Positions 20,138 to 28,840 of a DNA stretch of 55,358 nt are shown here, one piece after another. A model generated the notes under the pieces. That model saw only the letters and a list, made by a program, of their open reading frames with translations, made no database searches and had not been told where the DNA came from. How positions within the stretch are numbered: position 1 is the first letter of the stretch; each line of letters starts with the position of its first letter. Source of the stretch: Agrobacterium tumefaciens (GTDB lineage: Bacteria > Pseudomonadota > Alphaproteobacteria > Rhizobiales > Rhizobiaceae); assembly GCF_009649785.1 (NCBI RefSeq), contig NZ_WJOK01000032.1, positions 1 to 55,358 of the forward strand, written 5' to 3'. The translations under genes were made by a program, and so were the position numbers.

Positions 20138-20374
20138 CCCGCAACCACCCTTTTTCGCTCCCGCCCGTGACCGGCGTGATGCGCGCACTTACCACTCATT
20201 CACCACGTTTCAAAACGGGTCGCTAACCTTAAATCCAGCTTTTTCTAATCAAGCGCTTTTTAATGAACAGCCATTTACGATTCGCTGGCGTCAAGGTGCG
20301 AACGTAGCCGGCAAGGCGGGCGAATGATCCCGCAATTGCTATTGTTGCGACATACCGCAGAGAGAGTCCACCCG

Positions 20375-21148
20375 ATGACGATGAAGTCCGTTTTTCTGGC
20401 GCTGAGCCTCGTTTCCACCTTCGCCGCCCCGGCCGCCGCAGCCGGTGAGCGTTACCGGGAGCGCCCGCCTGTCGTCGTCAGTCCAGACCTTTCCGCCCCC
20501 TGGGTAACGCAGCTTGGTGGCGGCAATGTGCGGCCCGTGGTTTACCCGCGCGCGCCAGCAGCCCGCCAGCCTTTCTTCCAACAGCGCCAGGCCACCATGC
20601 CACAGCGCCCAAGCTCCGGCGTCACCTCGCAGCGCCCGGCCCGGGTACAGAACGCCGCCGTTCGCCCGAATGCGCCGGTGCGCACGCAGATCGCCCCGCA
20701 ATTCCTGCCCCAGATCGTGAGCTACCAGACCACCCAGAAGCCCGGCACCATCGTCATCGATACGCCGAACCGCTTCCTCTATCTCGTCATGGCGGATGGC
20801 AAGGCCCGCCGTTATGGCGTCGGCGTCGGCAAGCCCGGTTTCGAATGGGCCGGAACGCACAAGGTGACGCGCAAGGCGGAATGGCCGAGCTGGACGCCAC
20901 CGAAAGAAATGATCAGCCGCGAAGCGACGAAGGGACACTACCTTCCGGCTTTCATGGAAGGCGGCCCTGCCAATCCGATGGGCGCGCGCGCCATGTATCT
21001 CGGCTCCACGCTTTACCGCATCCACGGTACCAACCAGCCCTGGACGATCGGCAGCAACAATTCCTCAGGCTGCATCCGCATGCGCAACGAGGATGTCACC
21101 GATCTTTACGAGCGTGTGAACGTCGGAACAACAGTCATTGTGATATGA
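20375..21148 (+). CDS. L,D-transpeptidase (YkuD domain)
   Basis: Cross-links peptidoglycan stem peptides or attaches proteins to them, in the periplasm. The 257-aa protein has a signal peptide (MTMKSVFLALSLVSTFAAPAAA), a Pro/Gln-rich disordered linker (about 25-110, probably spanning toward the wall) and a C-terminal YkuD domain with the active-site motif YRIHGTNQPWTIG then SSGCIRMRNEDV; the Cys of SGCIR is catalytic and the His of IHGT its partner. Start ATG 20375 is chosen for the signal peptide and an AGAGAG sequence upstream. Agrobacterium peptidoglycan is known for extensive L,D-cross-links made by many such enzymes; this is one of that set. Confidence 0.92.
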   Translation: MTMKSVFLALSLVSTFAAPAAAAGERYRERPPVVVSPDLSAPWVTQLGGGNVRPVVYPRAPAARQPFFQQRQATMPQRPSSGVTSQRPARVQNAAVRPNAPVRTQIAPQFLPQIVSYQTTQKPGTIVIDTPNRFLYLVMADGKARRYGVGVGKPGFEWAGTHKVTRKAEWPSWTPPKEMISREATKGHYLPAFMEGGPANPMGARAMYLGSTLYRIHGTNQPWTIGSNNSSGCIRMRNEDVTDLYERVNVGTTVIVI

Positions 21149-21203
21149 CGGCAACGGTGCCGCTAATACGCGGACTTGCAGCCGACACCACGGCAGATCG
21201 CGC

Positions 21204-21231
21204 TTGAATTGATGCCCCGCAGCGGTACAAT
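21204..21231 (+). promoter_or_regulatory. Possible sigma-70 promoter of a small RNA
   Basis: TTGAAT (21204-21209) and TACAAT (21226-21231) with a 16-bp spacer, downstream of the L,D-transpeptidase stop. A transcript would begin near 21238. Confidence 0.4.
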
Positions 21232-21237
21232 CGCTAC

Positions 21238-21344
21238 TAGATTGATTGAAGGAGACTTGGCGGGGGACGCCAGGCGCCGGACCTCTCTCAGGGGGATGAT
21301 GGAACGGCCTTGAAACGGGTGGTCAACTGACCGCCCGTTTTTCG
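21238..21344 (+). ncRNA. Candidate small RNA of about 105 nt
   Basis: There is a promoter-like sequence just upstream and a strong terminator at the end, but no reading frame. Near the 5' part a hairpin CTTGGCG (21256-21262) / CGCCAGG (21268-21274) presents a GGGGA loop; a second C- and G-rich stretch (CCTCTCTCAGGGGG) follows, then the terminator stem at 21313-21340. G-rich loops of this kind in rhizobial small RNAs often contact pyrimidine-rich targets. I cannot assign it to a named alphaproteobacterial family. The 5' end is inferred. Confidence 0.4.
21313..21342 (+). terminator. Rho-independent terminator
   Basis: Stem AAACGGGTGGTCA against TGACCGCCCGTTT with one G-T pair and a short loop, followed by TTC. 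It ends the candidate small RNA or any read-through from the L,D-transpeptidase gene. Confidence 0.75.
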
Positions 21345-21411
21345 TTTCTGTCATTTAAATGTTACTAAAAAGCGGTTTGGTGTGTCCTCAACACCAAACT
21401 GGATTCTCCCC

Positions 21412-22071
21412 ATGCTGCGCCGCGTTTCCATTCTTTGCGCCCTGCTGCTCAGCGGCGTTTCCTTCTCTTCCGCAATCGCGGGGGAATTTGAATTTTCCGG
21501 TTACGGCGGCTGGCAAAGCGCCCCGCACAGCGATGTCACGGTTTCGGACGGAACGGACTTCCGGGCGGGGTGGGAAGGCAAGTCATTTTCGAGCCCTGCC
21601 TATTGGGGGGTGCGCGGCACCTACTGGTTCGAGGAAGGCCAGCTCAACAATCTCGGCATCTCGCTCGATTACACCCATGACAAGGTCTATGCCGACGACC
21701 AGACGCTGGCGCGTTCCGGCTGGTCGCATTTCGAGTTCACCGACGGCCTGAACCTTTTGACGCTGAACGCGCTCTATCGTTTCCCGCTGGAGACCTGGCG
21801 CCTGACGCCTTACGTGGGCGCGGGCGTTGGCATCAACGTGCCGCATGTGGAGGTTACCCGGGCTTCCGGCAAAACCTTCGAATACCAGTTCGGTGGCGCA
21901 ACCCTGCAGGCGCAGGCCGGCCTTAGCTACCGCATAACCGACAACTGGTCGACCTTCGTGGAATATAAAGGCACCTACTCCTTTATCGACGTGGATATCG
22001 ACAATGGCGGCAAGCTGAAAACCGATATCATGACCAATGCGGTGAACTTCGGCGTGGCCTACAAGTTCTAA
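21412..22071 (+). CDS. Outer-membrane beta-barrel protein
   Basis: A 219-aa protein with signal peptide MLRRVSILCALLLSGVSFSSAIA and a series of amphipathic beta strands separated by polar turns, ending in the typical C-terminal aromatic residue (FGVAYKF). It looks like an eight-strand barrel of the OmpW/PagP size class. Rhizobial lipid A oxidase LpxQ has a similar size and place in the outer membrane and is a possible identity, but I see no decisive motif. Start ATG 21412 is chosen because the signal peptide follows directly; an in-frame GTG at 21382 would add ten polar residues. Confidence 0.75.
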   Translation: MLRRVSILCALLLSGVSFSSAIAGEFEFSGYGGWQSAPHSDVTVSDGTDFRAGWEGKSFSSPAYWGVRGTYWFEEGQLNNLGISLDYTHDKVYADDQTLARSGWSHFEFTDGLNLLTLNALYRFPLETWRLTPYVGAGVGINVPHVEVTRASGKTFEYQFGGATLQAQAGLSYRITDNWSTFVEYKGTYSFIDVDIDNGGKLKTDIMTNAVNFGVAYKF

Positions 22072-22131
22072 AGCTGGGATGGAAATAGAGGGCGCTTTCC
22101 GACAGGGTGCCAAGCTACCCTCAAACCCCAC

Positions 22132-22150
22132 TCCTGTGCTTGTCACAGGA
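22132..22150. repeat. Short palindrome, probable dispersed repeat
   Basis: Arms TCCTGTG (22132-22138) and CACAGGA (22144-22150) with a CTTGT loop in the convergent space between the barrel gene and glcF. This motif is familiar as part of a repeat scattered through rhizobial intergenic DNA. No T run follows, so it is a poor terminator. Confidence 0.4.
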
Positions 22151-22221
22151 TGAGCAGAGCGAACGACGCACCGGCCCGAACCTTGTGTCGGGTCCCATGG
22201 CCCTTACAAGCGAACGGCGCT

Positions 22222-23523
22222 CTAAGCCAAAAGCCTCGCGGGTTTCGGTCCGCCATAAGCCCAGTCCAGCAGCTCGACCGTGTGCAGGATCGGCATTTCC
22301 GTGCCAGTCGCGATCTGCGTGATGCAGCCGATATTGCCGGTGGCAATGACATCCGCGCGTGTGGCCTCGATGTTCCTCACCTTGCGCGCCTTCAGCTTTC
22401 CTGAGATCTCCGGCTGCATGATGTTGTAGGTTCCGGCCGACCCGCAGCAGAGGTGCCCTTCCGCCGGATCGCGGACGGTAAAACCAGCCGCTTTCAGCAA
22501 TTGCTTCGGCGCCATGGTGATCTTCTGGCCATGCTGCATGGAGCAGGCCGAATGATAGGCAACCGTCAGGCCCTGGCTTTCCTTTTGTGGCAGGTCGAGC
22601 GTGGCAAGATATTCGGTGATGTCCTTCGCGAGTGCCGATACCCGTGCGGCTTTGTCCGCATAGGCCGGATCAAGCCGCAGCATATGGCCGTAGTCCTTGA
22701 TGGTCGTGCCGCAGCCGGATGCGGTGATGATGACGGCATCGAGGCCGCCATTTTCCATTTCACGCATCCATACATCGACATTGCGGCGGGCGGCGGCGAG
22801 CGCCTCAGCCTCGCGCCCCATATGATGCACCAGCGATCCGCAGCAGCCTTCCCCCTTAGGCACGACAACCTCCACGCCAAGCCGCGCCAGAAGACGCAGC
22901 GTCGCCTCGTTGATACCAGGGTCAAGCACCGGCTGGGCGCAGCCGGTAAGAATGGCGACACGTCCACGCTTTTCACCTTCGGCTGACCGTTCACCCGGAC
23001 GGGCAGAAGCTGAAACGGCGGGCACGGAAGCCGGGGCGAGAGCGAGCATGGATTGCAGCGGTTTCAGCGCGGGAAACTTCGCGAGCACACCGGCGAAGGG
23101 TCGCGTGATCCGTGCCAGATGCAAGGCCAGCCGGAAGCGACCGGGATAAGGCAGAACCGCAGCCAGAAGATTGCGGGTCAGGCGGTCCATGAAGGGACGT
23201 TTATAGGTTTGTTCGATATGGGCGCGGGCGTGATCGACCAGATGCATGTAGTCGACGCCGGACGGACAGGTGGTGGTGCAGGCAAGGCAGGACAGGCAGC
23301 GGTCGATATGGGTGACGACTTCGCGGTCCGCCGGGCGGCTATTTTCCAGCATGTCCTTGATGAGGTAGATGCGGCCGCGCGGACTGTCCAGCTCATTGCC
23401 AAGCGTGACATAGGTGGGACAGGTGGCGGTGCAGAAGCCGCAATGCACACATTTGCGCAGGATTTTTTCGGATTCCGCCACATGCGGATCAGCCAGTTGC
23501 TCGGGCGTGAAGGATGTTTGCAT
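22222..23523 (-). CDS. glcF: Glycolate oxidase iron-sulfur subunit
   Basis: The electron-transfer subunit of glycolate oxidase, which converts glycolate to glyoxylate at the membrane. The 433-aa protein has two 4Fe-4S motifs (CVHCGFCTATCP near 26 and CLSCLACTTTCPSG near 76) and two CCG domains in the C-terminal half (GCCGSLVHHMG and CCGSAGTYN), as in heterodisulfide-reductase-like subunits. It starts 3 bp after glcE. There is no glcG or malate synthase gene next to it, so glyoxylate use must be encoded elsewhere. Confidence 0.95.
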   Translation of the reverse strand: MQTSFTPEQLADPHVAESEKILRKCVHCGFCTATCPTYVTLGNELDSPRGRIYLIKDMLENSRPADREVVTHIDRCLSCLACTTTCPSGVDYMHLVDHARAHIEQTYKRPFMDRLTRNLLAAVLPYPGRFRLALHLARITRPFAGVLAKFPALKPLQSMLALAPASVPAVSASARPGERSAEGEKRGRVAILTGCAQPVLDPGINEATLRLLARLGVEVVVPKGEGCCGSLVHHMGREAEALAAARRNVDVWMREMENGGLDAVIITASGCGTTIKDYGHMLRLDPAYADKAARVSALAKDITEYLATLDLPQKESQGLTVAYHSACSMQHGQKITMAPKQLLKAAGFTVRDPAEGHLCCGSAGTYNIMQPEISGKLKARKVRNIEATRADVIATGNIGCITQIATGTEMPILHTVELLDWAYGGPKPARLLA

Positions 23524-23526
23524 GGT

Positions 23527-24729
23527 TCAGACGGCCCTTCCCATCTTGCCAGGATTGAAGATGCCCGCCGGATCGAGCTTTTCCCTGATGCGCGCAGACA
23601 ATATGGCCTCCGCCGTCGGGCGCGGTTCGAATGCCGGCACGGTGGCGCGCACCGCGTCGCTCGCCCGCATCAAGGTGGCGTGCCCGCCGCCGAGCGCGCG
23701 GATGGCACCGCGCAGCAATTCCGCTTCGGGGTCCGCCTCCATCTGCATCCAGATGAGACCACCCTGCCAGTCGTAAAAGGCATCGATACCCGCTTCCATG
23801 CGCAAGGCAGCAACCAGCCTGTGGCCTTCGCTCGGCGCGACCGAGACTTTCCAGAGCGGTTTGGCATCTTGCCCGGCATAGGGCGCGACATTCCGCACCT
23901 GCCGCCATAAAACAGCACTCTCCTCGCCTTCCAGCAGCGCCCATGGGCCAACCCGATCCATGACGGAAAGGAGTTTCGCCGCGCGCGCCTCGACGGAAGC
24001 CCCGAGCCCTTCCAACCGCAGGATTGTCGCCGGACCTTCCGGCAGCGCGCCTGCGATGAAATGGGAGCGAACGCTTTCCGGCAGATGGGCCGCACCGGAA
24101 ACCTCGACGCTCATCGCCATCGCCGCCGCCATGATCCGCGTCGCGGCCTCGTCGTCCAGACCGCAGACAACCACGGTTTTTTCCGCTGGCGGTTTCGGCA
24201 ACACGCGGAAGGTTACTTCCGTGAGAAAACCGAGCGTGCCGTGTGAACCCGCCAGAAGCTTCGAGAGATCTAGCCCGGTGACATTCTTCATCACCCGGCC
24301 ACCCGCCTTGATGACTTCCGCCTTTCCATTGACGAAACGGATGCCGAGCAGGCTGTCACGCGCCGCACCAGCCACATAACGGCGCGGGCCGGAAACATTG
24401 GCAGCAAAGACGCCGCCGATGGTCGGCTCGCCTGTGGTTCCCATGATCGGGCGGTGGTCCATCGGCTCGAAGGCCATCATCTGCCGGTTTTCGGCAAGGG
24501 CGGCCTCGACGGTGGCGAGAGGTGTGCCTGCTTTGACCGTCATGACCATTTCGGCGGGGTTGTAGGCGATGATGCCAGACATTGCGCGGGAGGAAAGCGT
24601 TTCATCTGCCTCGACCGCATTGCCGAAACCGGAGCGGGTGTTGCCGCCGATGATTTTCAGCGGGGTTTTTCGGGTTGTGTGGTCGCGGATGATGTCGGCG
24701 ACCTGGGTTTCTGCATAAGGGGTCAGCAT
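23527..24729 (-). CDS. glcE: Glycolate oxidase FAD-binding subunit
   Basis: A 400-aa partner of GlcD with a PCMH-type FAD domain: KAGTPLATVEAALAENRQMMAFEP, then the glycine-rich MGTTGEPTIGGVFAANVSGPRR and GGRVMKNVTGLDLSKLLAGSHGTLG. Start ATG 24729 (MLTPYAETQ) is preferred to a TTG at 24747, because GGAG lies at the right distance before it. The glcD-glcE gap of 91 bp holds a CCCTCC/GGAGGG hairpin (24754-24782) that may tune the ratio of subunits. glcF follows after 3 bp. Confidence 0.93.
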   Translation of the reverse strand: MLTPYAETQVADIIRDHTTRKTPLKIIGGNTRSGFGNAVEADETLSSRAMSGIIAYNPAEMVMTVKAGTPLATVEAALAENRQMMAFEPMDHRPIMGTTGEPTIGGVFAANVSGPRRYVAGAARDSLLGIRFVNGKAEVIKAGGRVMKNVTGLDLSKLLAGSHGTLGFLTEVTFRVLPKPPAEKTVVVCGLDDEAATRIMAAAMAMSVEVSGAAHLPESVRSHFIAGALPEGPATILRLEGLGASVEARAAKLLSVMDRVGPWALLEGEESAVLWRQVRNVAPYAGQDAKPLWKVSVAPSEGHRLVAALRMEAGIDAFYDWQGGLIWMQMEADPEAELLRGAIRALGGGHATLMRASDAVRATVPAFEPRPTAEAILSARIREKLDPAGIFNPGKMGRAV

Positions 24730-24753
24730 GGGGTGCGCTCCGAGCAAGAGATA

Positions 24754-24782
24754 CCCTCCTCTGCCCTGCCGGGCACGGAGGG
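24754..24782. other. Intercistronic hairpin between glcD and glcE
   Basis: Arms CCCTCC (24754-24759) and GGAGGG (24777-24782), extended by GCCC/GGGC inside with a TGCC loop. No T run follows on the coding strand, so it is more likely an mRNA-stability or processing element than a terminator. Confidence 0.4.
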
Positions 24783-24820
24783 GTGAGCCGCACCCACCAA
24801 GGCTACAAAGCTAAAGTGCA

Positions 24821-26254
24821 TCATCCCCTCCCCTCCAGCGGAAACACCTTGGAAGGGTTCATCAACCAACCCTCGTCAAAAGCAGCGCGAACCGCCATCT
24901 GCTGGGCAAGATCAGCCTCGGCATATTGGTGCCGCATCAGGTCGCGTTTTTCGATGCCGACACCGTGTTCGCCGGTGAGGCAACCGCCCGCATCGACGCA
25001 GAGCTTCAGGATTTCATTGCCCGCCTCTTCGGCCCTGGCGGCGTCTTCCGGATCGTTGGCGTTGAACAGGATCAGCGGATGCATGTTGCCATCGCCCGCA
25101 TGAAAGACATTGGCGACGCGAAGGCCGAGGCGGTCGGTGATTTCGCTTGTTTTTTTCAGCACATAGGAAAGCTGGGAAAGCGGCACCGTGCCATCCATGC
25201 AGATATAGTCCGCGATGCGGCCCGTTGCGCCGAAAGCGGATTTCCGGCCCTTCCAGATCGCCGCGGCCTCCATGGCCGACTGGCATTCCCTGACCGTCTT
25301 CACGCCGTGTTTTTTCGCAATGGCGACAATATCGGCCAGCATGGCGTCCATTTCCGCCTCCGAGCCTTCGACCTCGACGATCAGCAGCGCGCCGACATCC
25401 AGCGGATATGCGGCCTTGGCGAAGGCCTCGCAAATCTCGATTGCCGGCTTGTCCATGAATTCGATGGCGACAGGAATGATGCCCGCGCCGATGATATCGG
25501 CCACGCAGGAGCCAGCTTCTTCGGAAGTTTCGAAACCAAACAGCACCGGGCGCGCGCCCTCCGGCTTGGCAATCAGCCGCACCGTCGCCTCGGTGACGAT
25601 GCCGAGCTGGCCTTCCGAACCACAAACGAGGGCGAGAAGATCGTAACCGGCAGCGTCAAGATGCTTGCCGCCCAGCTCCAGCACCGTGCCATCGACAAGC
25701 ACCATTTTTACGCCGAGCAGATTATTGGTGGTGACACCGTATTTCAGGCAGTGCGCACCGCCGGAATTCATGCCGACATTGCCGCCGATGGTGCAGGCAA
25801 GCTGCGAGCTTGGGTCCGGCGCATAAAAGAAGCCTTCCGCACCGGCCGCATCGGAAATGGAGAGATTGGTGACGCCCGCCTGTACCCTTGCCGTGCGATT
25901 GTAAAAATCGAGTTCGAGGATCGCGGACATCTTCGAAAGGCCGATCACCACCGCATCTTCCTGCGGAATGGCGCCGCCGGAAAGCGAGGTACCCGCGCCG
26001 CGCGGCACGACAGGAATGCCGTAACGGTGACAATATTTCAGTACCGCTGCGACCTCTTCGGTGGTCTTCGGCAAGGCGACGGCCAGCGGCAGGCGGCGGT
26101 AGGAGACGAAAGCGTCGGTCTCGAAAGGCACGAGCTCACGCGGCTCGTGCACGAGACAGTCCTCGGCCAGGATATCCTTCAGATCGGATATGATGCGGTC
26201 ACGGCCCGATAAAACCGCCGCACGCGGCTCCAGAAACTTGATCGGCTGCGTCAC
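24821..26254 (-). CDS. glcD: Glycolate oxidase subunit GlcD
   Basis: FAD-linked catalytic subunit, 477 aa. The FAD domain shows VVPRGAGTSLSGGAI, then NLSISDAAGAEGFFYAPDPSSQLACTIGGNVG in the same region, and the C-terminal half has the RVANVFHAGDGNMHPLILF metal/substrate motif and GCLTGEHGVGIEKR near the end. I choose GTG 26254 (MTQPIKFLEP), since a GGAGGAGG ribosome binding site lies about 7 bases before it; this site falls inside the coding sequence of the longer readings that start at 26269 or 26323. A LysR gene starts 113 bp away on the other strand. Confidence 0.93.
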   Translation of the reverse strand: MTQPIKFLEPRAAVLSGRDRIISDLKDILAEDCLVHEPRELVPFETDAFVSYRRLPLAVALPKTTEEVAAVLKYCHRYGIPVVPRGAGTSLSGGAIPQEDAVVIGLSKMSAILELDFYNRTARVQAGVTNLSISDAAGAEGFFYAPDPSSQLACTIGGNVGMNSGGAHCLKYGVTTNNLLGVKMVLVDGTVLELGGKHLDAAGYDLLALVCGSEGQLGIVTEATVRLIAKPEGARPVLFGFETSEEAGSCVADIIGAGIIPVAIEFMDKPAIEICEAFAKAAYPLDVGALLIVEVEGSEAEMDAMLADIVAIAKKHGVKTVRECQSAMEAAAIWKGRKSAFGATGRIADYICMDGTVPLSQLSYVLKKTSEITDRLGLRVANVFHAGDGNMHPLILFNANDPEDAARAEEAGNEILKLCVDAGGCLTGEHGVGIEKRDLMRHQYAEADLAQQMAVRAAFDEGWLMNPSKVFPLEGRG

Positions 26255-26281
26255 CGCCCCCTCCTCCATGCACGTCTTGCC

Positions 26282-26306
26282 AAGTGGTATTGTTTCTTTA
26301 CCACTT
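26282..26306. promoter_or_regulatory. Perfect inverted repeat between glcD and the divergent LysR gene
   Basis: Arms AAGTGGTA (26282-26289) and TACCACTT (26299-26306) with a 9-bp spacer, 28 bp upstream of glcD and 61 bp upstream of the LysR start. It is the probable operator of the glc operon. The TGGT/ACCA core is also typical for GlcC/FadR-type GntR proteins. Confidence 0.6.
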
Positions 26307-26367
26307 TGAAGGAGCGCAATCAAATGCTAAGGATTTTTTCCGTTCTGGAAATAATCGGGAGGCAACT

Positions 26368-27267
26368 GTGACAAATCTGGGCGACCTGGAGGTCTTCGCA
26401 ACCGTTGCCGCCTCCGGCAGCATGTCGCTTGCCGCCAAGGAGCTTGGTTATTCGCCCGCTGTTATTTCCAAGCGCATCAAGCGGCTGGAAGAAAAGCTCG
26501 GCGCACGGCTGTTCCAGCGCACGACAAGGCAGATCTCACTGACCGAAGCGGGCCAGGGCTTTTACGAACGGGTACTTGCGGTGCTGGAAGGGCTGGAGGA
26601 TGCCGAGGATTTCGTGTCTGGGCGCGCCAACACCGTCAACGGCACGCTGAAAATCTCAGCTCCCACCTCCTTCGGTCGCATGCATATTGCGCCGCATCTG
26701 AAGAGGTTCATGGAGCGCCACCCGGACCTGTCGGTCAATCTGGTGCTCAGCGACGAATTCATCGATATCATCGAAGGCGGTTACGATCTGGCGATCCGCA
26801 TCGCCGATCTCAATTCCTCCAGCCTCGTCGCCCGCCGGCTGGCGCCGGTGCGCCGCGTGCTATGCGCCTCGGCGGAATATGTCACTGCCCACGGCATGCC
26901 GGCGACGATCGAGGACCTTAAGAAGCACCGCTGCCTGCCAGCCCACAACAACGATATCTGGCGATTGGAAGGACCGGGCGGGGCGCTCAGCATCCGCCCG
27001 GAAGGCATGCTGGTCACCAATTCCAGCGAAGTGATCCGCGAGGCGGTGATATCGGGACTGGGAATTGCGTTGCGCTCCACCTGGGATATCGGCCACGAAT
27101 TGCGCGCCGGCCGGCTGGTGCAGGTTCTACCCAGCTATGAGGGATCGCGAAACGTCACGCTGTCGGCGGTCTATCCAAGCCGCCAGTTCCTGCCCGCGAA
27201 GGTGCGGCTGTTCATCGACTATCTCGCCGGACTTTACGGCCCCTCACCCTATTGGGAGCATGATTGA
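26368..27267 (+). CDS. LysR-family transcriptional regulator next to glcDEF
   Basis: A 299-aa LTTR with helix-turn-helix AKELGYSPAVISKRIKRLEEKLGARLF and a C-terminal effector domain (GTLKISAPTSFGRMHIAPHL). Start GTG 26368 (MTNLGDLEVF) is chosen because GGGAGG stands before it; an in-frame ATG at 26284 would add 28 unusual residues. Divergent position suggests it controls glcDEF, although in E. coli that operon is run by a GntR-family protein, GlcC. It converges on the DUF3422 gene with 9 bp between the stops. Confidence 0.87.
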   Translation: MTNLGDLEVFATVAASGSMSLAAKELGYSPAVISKRIKRLEEKLGARLFQRTTRQISLTEAGQGFYERVLAVLEGLEDAEDFVSGRANTVNGTLKISAPTSFGRMHIAPHLKRFMERHPDLSVNLVLSDEFIDIIEGGYDLAIRIADLNSSSLVARRLAPVRRVLCASAEYVTAHGMPATIEDLKKHRCLPAHNNDIWRLEGPGGALSIRPEGMLVTNSSEVIREAVISGLGIALRSTWDIGHELRAGRLVQVLPSYEGSRNVTLSAVYPSRQFLPAKVRLFIDYLAGLYGPSPYWEHD

Positions 27268-27276
27268 CGCCGGTAT

Positions 27277-28551
27277 TCAGTGCCCGCCCTCGACATGGGA
27301 GCGGCGAATGCGGCGCACCACCCACCAGACGCCGAGCACGGCAAAGGGAACGGAAAGACCGGTGACCACGGCTGGATCAACCGGCAGCACGTCGTGGCTG
27401 ATCGCCTTGGTGAGATAACCGATCAATCCGACGACGTAATAGGAGATGGCGGCGACCGACAGGCCTTCCACCGTCTGCTGCAGGCGAAGCTGCATGGCGG
27501 CGCGCTTGTTCATGGTGTTCAGGAGCACCGTGTTCTGCCGTTCCAGTTCCACGTCGATCCAGCTTCTGACGAGTGCCGTGGCGCGATAGAGCTTGCGCGA
27601 CAGGTTGGCCTGCCGCTCCTCGACCGACTGGCAGGTGCGCATGGCGGGCGCCAGACGCCTTTCCAGAAAGCTGCCCATGGTCTCGTGCCCCTGAACCGGC
27701 GTTTCGGCAAGCGCGCGAATACGTTCATGCACGATGCCGTCATAGGCGCGGCTGGCGCCAAAACGATAGAGGCTGAGCGCGGCATTGGCTTCCAGTTCCG
27801 CCGCAAGCCGGGTCATCTCCGCCAGCAGCGCATCGGCCTCGTCGCGCGCGCCGTTTTTCATGCGCTGGGTGATTCCCGTCAGGCCATCTTCGATGCGACG
27901 GATTTCCGGCGACAGCGTCTGCGCCATCGGCAGTCCGAGCATGGCGAGCGTGCGATAGGTCTCGATATCCAGCAACCGCTGCACCAGCGCACCGCGGCTG
28001 TAATCGCTCAAGCCACGGTCGATCACCAATATCTGCGTCAACCCGTCGCGATCCTGACGGAAATCGGTGAGGATCGCCGCCTGCCCGTCGCGCACGTCGC
28101 TGTAACAGAGGCTCGTCGGCTCGAACATGGTCTCCGCATTGGGGGCCGTTGCGCCCTCTGGACGGATTTCCAGCCGTATGCCTGATATCAGGGAGCCGGG
28201 TGGTGAAAAACCGTCGCCGAACGGATCGCCGACAATATCGCCGCCGAATTTTTCCGGCGCGGGGCCATCCCAGAACCATGTCGAGAATTCGGTATGCCGC
28301 TCCCAGCGCAGCGTACCCTGCCCCCAGGGCATGGCATGGTGGCGGGCATCGCGTTCCGGCGGCGCGACACCCCGGCTGCGCGACATTTCCGCAATGACCG
28401 AGTGATGCACGGCAGAACCGCCATCCATCATGAAGGCAAGCTGGACGATGATGCGCGACGGCGCAAGAAGCACGGTCGGCCGCGCATGAACCTCGCCGAG
28501 AGCCAGCGATCTTTCCGGCGCGCTTGCGAAAGCAAATCTACCCTTGGCCAT
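27277..28551 (-). CDS. DUF3422 family membrane protein
   Basis: A 424-aa protein of unknown function found widely in proteobacteria. The N-terminal two thirds are soluble (FASAPERSLALGEVHARPTVLL is the family start, followed by acidic and aromatic segments). A helical part (about 230-340) may form coiled coils; it includes TRLAAELEANAALSLYRFGASRAYD. Two hydrophobic segments at the C-terminus (ISYYVVGLIGYLTKAIS and VTGLSVPFAVLGVWWVV) would anchor it in the inner membrane. No catalytic motif is visible. Confidence 0.82.
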   Translation of the reverse strand: MAKGRFAFASAPERSLALGEVHARPTVLLAPSRIIVQLAFMMDGGSAVHHSVIAEMSRSRGVAPPERDARHHAMPWGQGTLRWERHTEFSTWFWDGPAPEKFGGDIVGDPFGDGFSPPGSLISGIRLEIRPEGATAPNAETMFEPTSLCYSDVRDGQAAILTDFRQDRDGLTQILVIDRGLSDYSRGALVQRLLDIETYRTLAMLGLPMAQTLSPEIRRIEDGLTGITQRMKNGARDEADALLAEMTRLAAELEANAALSLYRFGASRAYDGIVHERIRALAETPVQGHETMGSFLERRLAPAMRTCQSVEERQANLSRKLYRATALVRSWIDVELERQNTVLLNTMNKRAAMQLRLQQTVEGLSVAAISYYVVGLIGYLTKAISHDVLPVDPAVVTGLSVPFAVLGVWWVVRRIRRSHVEGGH

Positions 28552-28753
28552 AGCGATATCGTCCCCGCCTGTTTCGCCGGTTTTCTAGAACATCCATCGC
28601 GATGACGACACCGCAATCGAAGCATATGTAATTGTTTTGATGCACCTGACGGAGAAAACCGCCATTACCACCCTGTGCGGGTGCTTTAACAAAAGCCAGT
28701 TTAAAAAGGCAGGTGCCGTGTTGCCGCAGGCATGGCGCAGAGCTTAGGGCGGA

Positions 28754-28776
28754 ACTGGACAGAATATTTGACCAGT
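28754..28776. promoter_or_regulatory. Inverted repeat upstream of the FadR-type regulator
   Basis: Arms ACTGGACA (28754-28761) and TGACCAGT (28769-28776) match at 7 of 8 positions with a 7-bp spacer, 64 bp before the regulator start. It may be its autoregulatory operator; TGG/CCA-containing palindromes are usual for FadR-subfamily GntR proteins. Confidence 0.4.
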
Positions 28777-28840
28777 GCGATGCTTCGCTGATAATTTGCC
28801 TCATCGAATACGGGGCGGGACTTCGCCGGAGAATGTTGCG

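Noticed and set aside
24926..26212. 428-codon open frame on the plus strand
   Set aside because: Antisense of glcD, which has clear FAD-binding motifs.
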